In this document: positions 16,190 to 22,864 of the stretch, piece by piece
How positions within the stretch are numbered: the first letter of the stretch is position 1
How the letters are laid out: every line of letters begins with the position of its first letter
Assembly (NCBI GenBank): GCA_964569865.1
Contig: CAZMVQ010000025.1
Coordinates: 1 to 33,191, forward strand
DNA length: 33,191 nt
Reading direction: 5' to 3'
Source of the DNA: DROE01 sp964569865
GTDB lineage: Bacteria; Pseudomonadota; Alphaproteobacteria; Rhizobiales; Devosiaceae
The notes under the pieces: generated by a model
Database searches by the model: none
What the model saw: the letters and a program-made list of their open reading frames with translations, nothing else
What the model was told of the DNA's origin: nothing
Position numbers and translations under genes: made by a program

Positions 16190-17260
16190 TTACCACTCCG
16201 GGTGGGATTTTTTGAATTTTATGGCCAGTGTCGGGTCAAACATCGGGGCCGATCCCAACATTACCGCCGCCGCTCCAGCGTCAAAAAACCCCTTGGCATC
16301 TTGCGCCCTTGATACGCCGCCGACCGCTACAATCTCTAGTGAAAGCTGGTCTTTTTTGACTATTTCCAGAGCGGATTTCACATTATCAAGACTAAAGGCA
16401 TGGATGCCCCGGCCCAGAATTCCCGACATTTCACGACCCTTGCCAAAGGCTGCCGAACCGTCGTTCTTTACAACCCGGCGAGAAATGCCGTTGACCATAA
16501 CAACAGCGCTGGCTTTGCCATCAACCGCCTGTAAAACATCAGATATCAATGATTTATCGGCAAAATGGCCCAGTTTTAACAATACGGGAATGCCATTGGC
16601 GCCCTTTTGCATGGCAGCGGCGATTTTTCCCGAAAGCTCAGCATCCAGAAAAATCTCACCTTCCGACTTGTGCACATTGGGGCAGGACAGATTTGCCTCC
16701 ACAATCTGCGCCCCGGCCTCACGCGCCATGGCAGCAAGCTCACCAAATTCGTCAACCATGCTTTGCACGCTTGAACCAGCCTTGGTTGAGGCGACCACGG
16801 AAACTATTAATACCTGCCCAGACTTTAAAGACTGGCGGGCGAGCGCAACATCGGGCATCCAATCGCTAGGCGCTCTTGAGGGCATGCCAAATGAAACCGA
16901 ACTGGTGGCCGCCAGATGATCAGCCGGGTCGAGCAAAGCAAGTTGTTGCGCCTCATCAAGAATATGCGGATCAATCTGATCATCCCGATCAATAAAAACC
17001 CAATTGGGCAGATCGTAACAGGGCCGATACTGGTTGCGAACGGTTTTATAGGTAAGGATATCAAAACCCATTTTTCCATAAAACTCAATCCAGCGAGAAT
17101 TAAGCAACAGCCCGGCAGGAATTCCAATTCTTGAATTGACCTGTAATCCCAGAAAATCCTTTTGAGGCGTTTTTGGAACATCTAAAAACTCACCCTCATA
17201 AACCGGGCCATTGTCAAAGTTCCAGTCAAAGGAACGTTCAATATCATAGGTTGCGACCAT
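16190..17260 (-). CDS. Dihydroorotate dehydrogenase-like FMN flavoprotein
   Basis: A 356-aa TIM-barrel flavoenzyme of the dihydroorotate/dihydropyrimidine dehydrogenase superfamily. Visible landmarks: GIPAGLLLNS (46-55) and YKTVR (71-75) near the FMN site, EANLSCPNVHKSEG with Ser192-Cys193 as hallmark and likely active-site Cys, VLLKL with Lys229, VNGIS (256-260), VAVGGV (311-316) and VMLGSA (333-338) for phosphate binding. No ferredoxin-type cysteine cluster is present, so it is not a complete PreA. The amino-terminal 40 residues and the RRVVKNDGSAAFGKGREMSG insertion differ from biosynthetic PyrD. It probably reduces or oxidises a C-C or C-N bond of the cluster's substrate. It is the first gene of the 11-gene run, with its own probable promoter at 17323-17378; GGGA precedes the ATG by nine bases. 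Confidence 0.85.
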   Translation of the reverse strand: MVATYDIERSFDWNFDNGPVYEGEFLDVPKTPQKDFLGLQVNSRIGIPAGLLLNSRWIEFYGKMGFDILTYKTVRNQYRPCYDLPNWVFIDRDDQIDPHILDEAQQLALLDPADHLAATSSVSFGMPSRAPSDWMPDVALARQSLKSGQVLIVSVVASTKAGSSVQSMVDEFGELAAMAREAGAQIVEANLSCPNVHKSEGEIFLDAELSGKIAAAMQKGANGIPVLLKLGHFADKSLISDVLQAVDGKASAVVMVNGISRRVVKNDGSAAFGKGREMSGILGRGIHAFSLDNVKSALEIVKKDQLSLEIVAVGGVSRAQDAKGFFDAGAAAVMLGSAPMFDPTLAIKFKKSHPEW

Positions 17261-17322
17261 GTCTGCTTTTCCCAGATTTTAGTTTTTGCTTCTACCTGCC
17301 AAATAGTGGAAACAAAAAATCA

Positions 17323-17378
17323 TATCAAACTTGTAACCGTTTGGTTGATACTTATAATCTGACATGGGAAAATTGCAA
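17323..17378 (-). promoter_or_regulatory. Probable promoter with start-site operator for the catabolic operon
   Basis: On the minus strand TTGCAA (17378-17373) and TATAAG (17356-17351) are separated by 16 bp, a reasonable sigma-70-type promoter. Directly downstream, covering the expected transcription start, is an inverted repeat of TATCAAAC (17323-17330) with GGTTGATA (17343-17350), eight bp with one mismatch and a 12-bp spacer. Its minus-strand right part contains ATCAACCA, an 8-mer also present in the transporter operator at 10425-10448. Confidence 0.5.
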
Positions 17379-17389
17379 CCAGAATCGCA

Positions 17390-17408
17390 AGAATTCATTA
17401 GAATTCAT
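17390..17408. repeat. 10-bp tandem repeat AGAATTCATT
   Basis: AGAATTCAT occurs at 17390-17398 and again at 17400-17408, separated by one T, upstream of the flavoprotein promoter. Each copy holds a GAATTCATT core. It could be a slippage duplication or a minor regulator site. Confidence 0.45.
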
Positions 17409-17464
17409 CCGGTTTGCTACTGGTCAGAGCCATATTTTTATCTGCTAAGAGCCTGAAAAATCAA

Positions 17465-17487
17465 AGTTTTTGCATGCAACAAAAACT
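17465..17487 (-). terminator. Possible terminator of the formate-THF ligase gene
   Basis: AGTTTTTG (17465-17472) and CAAAAACT (17480-17487) form a perfect 8-bp stem with a 7-nt loop, 19 bp beyond the ligase stop. Read on the minus strand it is followed by TTGATTTTTC. The stem is AT-rich, so the call is tentative. Confidence 0.4.
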
Positions 17488-17506
17488 CAAACAATCCAGT
17501 CAGACT

Positions 17507-19177
17507 TTAGAACAGCCCAACGGTCTCGCCATTGTCATCAATGCCGATTTTCTCGGCTGCGGGATGGCGTGGCAATCCGGGCATGGTCATAATATCTCCA
17601 CAGACCGCCACGATAAATCCGGCTCCGGCGGCCAGACGAACCTCGCGGATTGGCACCACGTGATTTTTTGGTGCCCCTTTAAGGCTCGGATCGGTCGAAA
17701 AACTATATTGGGTTTTAGCCATGCAGATGGGCAAATGCCCATATCCCTGATCTTGAAATTCTTTGAAACGATTGCGAATTTTTGTATCGCCAACAATATC
17801 ATCGGCCCCATAAATATTCATGGCAATATGGCGTGCCTTTTCCCAAAGCCCCATATCATCTTTATAAAGGGGAGTGAAATCCGCCACCCCGCTATCGACT
17901 TTTTCGATAACGTCTTTGGCCAGTGAAATTGCCCCTTTGCCCCCATCGGCCCAGTGGGTGCATTCATGGGCATTTATTCCTAAGTTTTTGCAATAGGCGA
18001 TTACCGCATCAACTTCTTCAACTCTATCATTGGAGAAGCGGTTGATGGCTACCATCACAGGGATATTAAATTTTTGCATGTTGGAAATGTGCTGTCCAAG
18101 GTTTTGCAAACCGTTTTCCAGCGCTTCCATATTTAACAGATCAAGGGTTTTTGCCCCCATACCTCCCTGAAATTTCAGGGCTTTGATGGTGGCGACAATC
18201 ACCGCTGCGTCGGGTTTTAGATTTCCTATCCGGCACTTGATATCAAAGAATTTTTCTGCCCCCAAATCGGCCCCGAACCCGGCCTCGGTAATAACGTAGT
18301 CACTCAATTTTAGTGCGGTTTTGGTGGCCACCAGCGAATTGCAGCCATGGGCGATATTGGCAAACGGTCCCCCATGGACAAATGCCGGGGTATGTTCCAG
18401 CGATTGCACCAGATTTGGCTTGATGGCATCGCGCAACAATACAGTCATGGCTCCGGCAGCGTTTAACTGTCCGGCGGTGACGTTCTGGCGATCTTTATTT
18501 TGACCGACGACAATTCTTTCAATGCGTTTTTGCAGATCTTCAAGATCATTTGAAAGGCAAAGGATAGCCATAATTTCTGAAGCAACAGTAATATCATAAC
18601 CGCTTTGACGAGGAAATCCGTTGGTTACCCCGCCAAGGGACATAACGATATCGCGCAAAGCCCGGTCGTTCATATCCACAACCCGACGCCAGCTTATGCG
18701 CCTTGCATCAAGCTCTAGTGCATTGCCCCAATAGATGTGATTGTCAATCATGGCGCTCAACAGATTATGGGCCGCCCCGATGGCATGAAAATCGCCGGTG
18801 AAATGCAGGTTGATATCTTCCATGGGAATGATCTGGGCCATGCCGCCACCGGCCGCGCCCCCCTTCATGCCAAAACAGGGACCAAGGGATGGCTCGCGCA
18901 GGCAGATGGAAATATTTTTGCCCAATGAATTCATGGCATCGCCTAGACCAACTGTTGTGGTGGTTTTGCCCTCTCCGGCCGGAGTGGGGCTGGTGGCGGT
19001 GACCAAGATCAATTTGCCGTCTTTTTTTCCCTTAAGAGAGGCAATAAAATCATCAGAAATTTTGGCCTTGGTGTGGCCATAGGGTTCAAGGTTTTCCCCG
19101 CTTATGCCAAGTTTTTCGGCAATTTTTCCAATCGGTTTTGCAGTAGCGCTTCTTGCTATCTCGATGTCGCTTTTCAC
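17507..19177 (-). CDS. fhs: Formate-tetrahydrofolate ligase
   Basis: A 556-aa cytoplasmic enzyme that joins formate to tetrahydrofolate with ATP, giving 10-formyl-THF. The length equals the family norm. The phosphate-binding loop is TPAGEGKTTTTVGL (about 65-78); other family blocks are REPSLGPCFGMKGGAAGGGMAQ (a longer block, near residues 93-114), LHFTGDFHAI, GGPFANIAHGCNS, TEAGFGADLGAEKF and a GFIVAVCGDIMTMPGLP C-terminal block. The initiation codon is GTG (19177) with AGGAG eight bases upstream. It is transcribed divergently from the glutathione-dependent formaldehyde genes, which produce its substrate formate; a shared regulation from the 193-bp spacer is plausible but not shown. Confidence 0.97.
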   Translation of the reverse strand: MKSDIEIARSATAKPIGKIAEKLGISGENLEPYGHTKAKISDDFIASLKGKKDGKLILVTATSPTPAGEGKTTTTVGLGDAMNSLGKNISICLREPSLGPCFGMKGGAAGGGMAQIIPMEDINLHFTGDFHAIGAAHNLLSAMIDNHIYWGNALELDARRISWRRVVDMNDRALRDIVMSLGGVTNGFPRQSGYDITVASEIMAILCLSNDLEDLQKRIERIVVGQNKDRQNVTAGQLNAAGAMTVLLRDAIKPNLVQSLEHTPAFVHGGPFANIAHGCNSLVATKTALKLSDYVITEAGFGADLGAEKFFDIKCRIGNLKPDAAVIVATIKALKFQGGMGAKTLDLLNMEALENGLQNLGQHISNMQKFNIPVMVAINRFSNDRVEEVDAVIAYCKNLGINAHECTHWADGGKGAISLAKDVIEKVDSGVADFTPLYKDDMGLWEKARHIAMNIYGADDIVGDTKIRNRFKEFQDQGYGHLPICMAKTQYSFSTDPSLKGAPKNHVVPIREVRLAAGAGFIVAVCGDIMTMPGLPRHPAAEKIGIDDNGETVGLF

Positions 19178-19370
19178 TATTATTTCTCCTGAATTCCACC
19201 GGTATTATTAGGTATTTACCTCGGATCAGAGCGTAGGTTGCAGACAATATTTACAATGTCAATTATAGCAATAATTTATCTGCCCTTTAGCGAAAAAATT
19301 CAAATTTTACCCGGTCCATGCTATCTGATAAAATAATTCGATTGGATTTTTTGTAAGAGGATAGGTTTTT
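19178..19370. promoter_or_regulatory. Divergent fhs / formaldehyde-dehydrogenase spacer
   Basis: AT-rich 193-bp region holding the promoters of both directions. A small perfect palindrome AGGTA-TT-TACCT lies at 19210-19221, close to the fhs side. On the plus strand TTTACC (19307-19312) and TAAAAT (19329-19334), 16 bp apart, are a weak promoter candidate; AGAGG at 19356-19360 is the ribosome binding region of the dehydrogenase gene. No known formaldehyde-regulator motif was recognised. Confidence 0.35.
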
Positions 19371-20480
19371 ATGAAAACACGGGCAGCGGTTGCTTTTGAA
19401 GCGGGGAAACCCCTTGAAATTGTCGAGCTTGATCTGGAGGGGCCAAAGGCTGGTGAAGTTTTGGTTGAAATCAAGGCCACCGGCATTTGTCATACCGATG
19501 CTTTCACCCTGTCTGGAGATGATCCCGAGGGCATGTTCCCGGCAGTTTTGGGACATGAAGGGGCCGGAGTAGTTGTTGAAACCGGTACCGGAGTGACTTC
19601 GGTGGCGGTGGGTGATCATGTGATCCCGCTTTATACGCCGGAATGTCGGGAATGTGATTATTGCCTTAATCCAAAGACTAATCTGTGCCAGTCAATCCGG
19701 GAAACTCAGGGGCGCGGCCTGATGCCCGATGGCACCTCGCGCCTGTCATATAAGGGGCAGCCGGTGCTGCATTATATGGGTTGTTCGACCTTTTCAAACT
19801 ATGCCGTAATGCCGGAAATTGCTTTGGCAAAAGTGCGCAAAGACGCACCCTTTGAGCAAATTTGTTACATTGGTTGCGGGGTAACAACCGGAGTTGGCGC
19901 CGTGGCGTTTGATGCCAAGGTTGAGCCCGGCTCCAACGTCGTGGTGTTTGGGCTTGGAGGCATCGGGCTGAACGTTATTCAGGGTGCAAGAATGGTCGGG
20001 GCCGACAAAATCATCGGGGTTGATCTAAACCCGGATCGCAAGGAAATTGCCAAAAATTTCGGCATGACCCATTTTGTCAATCCAAACGAAATTTCAGGTG
20101 ATCTGGTTGCCCATCTGGTGGAACTTACCGAAGGCGGGGCTGATTATAGTTTTGAATGTATCGGCAATGTAAACACCATGCGTCAGGCTCTTGAATGCTG
20201 CCATAAGGGTTGGGGCGAAAGCGTTATCATTGGTGTTGCCGGGGCTGGGAAAGAAATCACCACCCGCCCGTTTCAACTGGTTACGGGTCGGGTGTGGCGC
20301 GGCACGGCATTTGGGGGCGCTCGCGGGCGCACCGATGTGCCAAAAATTGTCGATTGGTATATGGATAAAAAAATCAATATTGACGATCTGATTACCCACA
20401 CCATGCCGCTTGAAGATATTAACAAGGCGTTTGATCTGATGCATGCGGGTAAATCCATTCGCTCGGTCGTAGTATTTTAG
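19371..20480 (+). CDS. frmA: S-(hydroxymethyl)glutathione dehydrogenase / class III alcohol dehydrogenase
   Basis: A 369-aa zinc enzyme oxidising S-(hydroxymethyl)glutathione, the spontaneous adduct of formaldehyde and glutathione, to S-formylglutathione with NAD. The catalytic zinc ligands are Cys40 (TGICHTD), His62-Glu63 (GHEGAG) and Cys169 (GCGVTTG); the structural zinc site is Cys92, Cys95, Cys98 and Cys106. NAD binds at GLGGIG (194-199). Length and sequence match class III enzymes closely, including the CSTFSNYAV block and the C-terminal SIRSVVVF. AGAGG lies upstream of ATG 19371. The next gene, S-formylglutathione hydrolase, begins 14 bases after its stop, making a two-gene detoxification operon. 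The same gene is also called adhC, adhI or flhA. Confidence 0.96.
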   Translation: MKTRAAVAFEAGKPLEIVELDLEGPKAGEVLVEIKATGICHTDAFTLSGDDPEGMFPAVLGHEGAGVVVETGTGVTSVAVGDHVIPLYTPECRECDYCLNPKTNLCQSIRETQGRGLMPDGTSRLSYKGQPVLHYMGCSTFSNYAVMPEIALAKVRKDAPFEQICYIGCGVTTGVGAVAFDAKVEPGSNVVVFGLGGIGLNVIQGARMVGADKIIGVDLNPDRKEIAKNFGMTHFVNPNEISGDLVAHLVELTEGGADYSFECIGNVNTMRQALECCHKGWGESVIIGVAGAGKEITTRPFQLVTGRVWRGTAFGGARGRTDVPKIVDWYMDKKINIDDLITHTMPLEDINKAFDLMHAGKSIRSVVVF

Positions 20481-20494
20481 GGTCAGTGATCAAC

Positions 20495-21340
20495 ATGTCT
20501 GAAATAAAAATCATCAGTGAGCAAAAATGCTTTGGCGGCGTGCAGGGCTTTTATTCTAATCAATCAAAAGCCTGCAATGGCGAGATGAAATTTGGAGTTT
20601 TTGTTCCTCCTGCTGCCAAAGATGGGCCGGTGCCAGTGCTAACCTATTTAGCCGGACTGACCTGCACTGAGGAGACATTTGTCATCAAGGCCGGAGCACA
20701 AAGAATGGCCGCAGAGCTTGGGCTGATGCTGATCACCCCCGATACCTCCCCCCGCAACCAGAATATTGATGGGGAAGATGAGGATTGGGATTTTGGAACA
20801 GGTGCCGGGTTTTATCTTGATGCCACTGAAGAGCCATGGGCAAAAGCCTATAATATGCAAACCTATGTGGTTGAAGAATTGCGCCAGATTGTTGCAGAAA
20901 ATTTTCCCGCTGACCTATCGCGACACGGGATATTTGGCCATTCCATGGGTGGGCACGGGGCTTTGACCCTACATCTTAAAAACCCGGATATTTATAAGAG
21001 CGCCTCGGCATTTGCTCCCCTTAGCTCACCAATGTCTGGTCCCTGGGGACAAAATGCTTTGAGCAGATATTTAGGATCGGATAAAAACAGCTGGAAAAAC
21101 CATGATTCCAGCTATTTGATAAAGCACCAACCCTCAAAGGCTCTTTTGCTGGTTGATCAGGGCCTCAGTGATCAGTTTCTTAAGGCCGAGCTATTTCCCC
21201 ACATGCTGGAAGAGGCGGCAGAATCTTCCGGTCAAAAGCTGACCCTTCGTCGCCATGAGGGCTATGATCATTCCTATTATTTCATTCAGACGTTTATGGA
21301 AGATCATTTGCGCCATCATGCCAAGGCGCTTAAGAATTAA
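20495..21340 (+). CDS. fghA: S-formylglutathione hydrolase
   Basis: A 281-aa serine hydrolase (esterase D family) that releases formate and regenerates glutathione from S-formylglutathione. Catalytic residues are Ser150 (GHSMGGHGAL), Asp226 (DQGLSDQF) and His259 (YDHSYYF), all in their family contexts; YLAGLTCTEETF near residue 51 and SPRNQNIDGE near 85 are also diagnostic. ATG 20495 (MSEIKIISEQKCFGG) is preferred over a GTG three codons earlier; AGGG at 20479-20482 lies 12 bases before the ATG. It follows the dehydrogenase directly, and its last bases overlap the 3' end of an opposite-strand gene fragment by 11 bp. Also called frmB in other bacteria. Confidence 0.95.
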   Translation: MSEIKIISEQKCFGGVQGFYSNQSKACNGEMKFGVFVPPAAKDGPVPVLTYLAGLTCTEETFVIKAGAQRMAAELGLMLITPDTSPRNQNIDGEDEDWDFGTGAGFYLDATEEPWAKAYNMQTYVVEELRQIVAENFPADLSRHGIFGHSMGGHGALTLHLKNPDIYKSASAFAPLSSPMSGPWGQNALSRYLGSDKNSWKNHDSSYLIKHQPSKALLLVDQGLSDQFLKAELFPHMLEEAAESSGQKLTLRRHEGYDHSYYFIQTFMEDHLRHHAKALKN

Positions 21341-21500
21341 GAGCATAGTTGGTGTGTTTCTTGCGCAAGTGATAAGTCAGCGCCATGGCGATGCAGTGTT
21401 CAATTGTTTCTTTGGGAAAATCCTCATCAACATTTAGGATTATGGCGCGATTACCCTCATATTTAAGGGTCGGATAACGGGTGCGCCAATCTTCAACCAG
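21330..21500 (-). CDS. C-terminal fragment of an unidentified gene, cut by an assembly gap
   Basis: The last 56 residues of a minus-strand protein (VEDWRTRYPTLKYEGNR, then AIILNVDEDFPKETIEHCIA, ending KKHTNYALNS). The 5' part is lost in the 100-N gap. I do not recognise the family. It happens to be in frame with the RES toxin across the Ns, but the RES domain is already of full length before the gap, so a separate gene is more likely. It ends inside the last codons of the convergent hydrolase gene. Confidence 0.5.
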   Translation of the reverse strand: MVEDWRTRYPTLKYEGNRAIILNVDEDFPKETIEHCIAMALTYHLRKKHTNYALNS

Positions 21501-21600
21501 NNNNNNNNNNNNNNNNNNNNNNNNNNNNNNNNNNNNNNNNNNNNNNNNNNNNNNNNNNNNNNNNNNNNNNNNNNNNNNNNNNNNNNNNNNNNNNNNNNNN
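21501..21600. other. Assembly gap of exactly 100 N
   Basis: The fixed length of 100 suggests a scaffold join of unknown true size. It removes the 3' end of the RES toxin gene and the 5' part of the next minus-strand gene. Confidence 0.97.
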
Positions 21601-22265
21601 TAGACATTTGATATTTCACTCCCATCCCACACATAACATAAATGTTGCGCCTGGCGACAATTGGACAATAGGGGCGGACGAAAAACCGCTGCGCATTCTC
21701 CAGAGGGTCTGCGAACAGAATGGTGCACTATGCCGTTGGAGCCCGACGCGCGCAGTTTGGCGGCAAAATTTTGGGATGCGCCATAGTCATCAGGATCGTA
21801 CAAATGAGCCATTTGCTTTTGGTTGCCGCGAATATCATGAAGTTTCCCTTCAAGATCGGCGGTTAAAACCCGCATATCCAGCTCCATAGCCTGCTCTTTT
21901 GTCGCGAGTAAAAACAATGAGCGATGATAACTAGTTTCAGCGATTGCCGTATCAAGATCAAGGGATGCGTAATAGGTCCCCCAGCTACCATCCGAAAATC
22001 GAGAGCCAAGCGGATTGAGATGGGTAAAAGCTGCCATAATATAACTGGTGCCGGGGCCGGATATTCTATCTTGAGGCGGAACCAGCAATAATTGGCCAAC
22101 CTGATCACGCAACCGGTCATTGGTCATGGCTTCAAGCTCAAAAACTGCCTCCAGATCATTGGGGTCAGCCACATCTTCGAACAAGTGAATAGTTGGGAAA
22201 TGGCTTGGGATAATACGCCAGCACGGTTTCCATTCAACAAGGGTTTTAAGAACGCTCAAGCCCAT
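21601..22265 (-). CDS. RES domain toxin (3' end lost in gap)
   Basis: 221 residues are readable before the gap. RES-domain toxins degrade NAD+ and are held in check by an Xre/MbcA-type antitoxin. The three positions that name the family are present: Arg89 (LGSRFSDG), Glu110 (TAIAET) and Ser183 (GIVHHSVR), together with Tyr99 in TYYAS; the end LCYVWDGSEISNV resembles the normal RES C-terminus, so few residues are probably missing. The start ATG at 22265 overlaps the antitoxin stop by 10 bp. An extra N-terminal stretch (EWKPCWRIIPSHFPTIHLFE) is typical of the Xre-linked group. With the catalytic residues intact the toxin is probably functional. An alternative reading fused through the gap to the following fragment is considered unlikely. 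Confidence 0.87.
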
Positions 22266-22678
22266 CCGCCCCGCTGGGCATCAAGATATTGGCGCACCAC
22301 ATAAAGGTCTGCCACATTGCCCGACAGCATATGATCAAGCGCCGAACGGCCGCCAAAAATCTTGGCATCATTGCTTTTTTTAATCCACTCATGGGCAGCT
22401 TTGGTGGGCAGTAAAACCTGCAAAGATTTATATATGCCAAGAATGTAGGAAATTCTCTCAAGAGTATCGCGAGGCAGCGCAACTTCGCCATCTTTTTTCC
22501 ATTTATAAAATGTAGAGCGTGCGCCAACCCCGAGCAATTTCATTTGCTGGTCAGCGTTTAAGTTCCATTTGTCGGCAATATTAAAAAACGTTCGCAATGC
22601 AGGCCCGGATAAATGACGCCGGTCATCAGAAGTTTCTTGAGATGGCTTTGGAAAAGTTTTTTGTGCTAAAGCCACCAT
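22256..22678 (-). CDS. Xre/MbcA/ParS-type antitoxin
   Basis: A 140-aa antitoxin with an Xre-like helix-turn-helix (about residues 40-75, LNADQQMKLLGVGARSTFY) and a C-terminal toxin-binding domain of the MbcA/ParS (DUF2384-like) type with WIKKSNDAKIFGGRSALDHM and a final DLYVVRQYLDAQRGGWA, the part that blocks the RES active site in known pairs. AGGAG lies ten bases before ATG 22678. It is the first gene of the two-gene operon and very likely autorepresses through the tandem repeat at 22704-22729. Toxin and antitoxin overlap by 10 bp. Confidence 0.9.
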   Translation of the reverse strand: MVALAQKTFPKPSQETSDDRRHLSGPALRTFFNIADKWNLNADQQMKLLGVGARSTFYKWKKDGEVALPRDTLERISYILGIYKSLQVLLPTKAAHEWIKKSNDAKIFGGRSALDHMLSGNVADLYVVRQYLDAQRGGWA

Positions 22679-22703
22679 GGTGTTTTTACTCCTGCTTTCA
22701 TTT

Positions 22704-22729
22704 AGTCCGAATTGCTAGTCCGAATTGCT
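22704..22729. repeat. Perfect 13-bp tandem repeat upstream of the antitoxin
   Basis: AGTCCGAATTGCT occurs twice without a spacer (22704-22716 and 22717-22729), 26-51 bp before the antitoxin ATG. On the minus strand a TATACA-like -10 lies just upstream, so the repeat would sit at or just after the transcription start, where an autorepressing antitoxin would bind. A related GTCC-N6-GAC arrangement occurs at about 22747-22760. Confidence 0.6.
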
Positions 22730-22799
22730 TACAAAAATTGTATATTGTCTAAATATGGACTTTTTTAGGCAATTGTCAAGAAAATCGCATCACAACAAA

Positions 22800-22829
22800 A
22801 AACCCCGGCCACATACATGGCCGGGGTTT
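22800..22829 (-). terminator. Strong intrinsic terminator of pnp
   Basis: A 12-bp stem (22800-22811 with 22818-22829, core CCCCGGCCA / TGGCCGGGG) and 6-nt loop, 36 bp after the pnp stop. On the minus strand it is followed by TTTTTTGTTG. It closes the nusA-to-pnp block. Confidence 0.9.
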
Positions 22830-22864
22830 GATATTCAAAACGTCTGATGATTTAGGTCTTTGAC

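Noticed and set aside
4337..17260. The cluster as a Rut or reductive pyrimidine-degradation operon
   Set aside because: No hydantoinase, no RutA-type monooxygenase and no iron-sulfur PreT/PreA features; only the TetR style and the flavoprotein fold are suggestive.
17331..17358. Plus-strand promoter TTGTAA-16-TATAAT
   Set aside because: It matches consensus fairly well, but no plus-strand gene follows; the region makes sense as the minus-strand promoter and operator. An antisense transcript cannot be excluded.
17414..17926. Plus-strand reading frame of 170 codons over the 3' end of fhs
   Set aside because: It is antisense to the highly conserved fhs C-terminus and has no recognisable protein features; similar shadows lie opposite most genes here.
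21330..22265. A single 311-aa protein read across the N gap, RES domain plus C-terminal extension
   Set aside because: The gap is an arbitrary 100 N, so the frame match is chance at one in three, and the RES domain already reaches its normal C-terminus before the gap.
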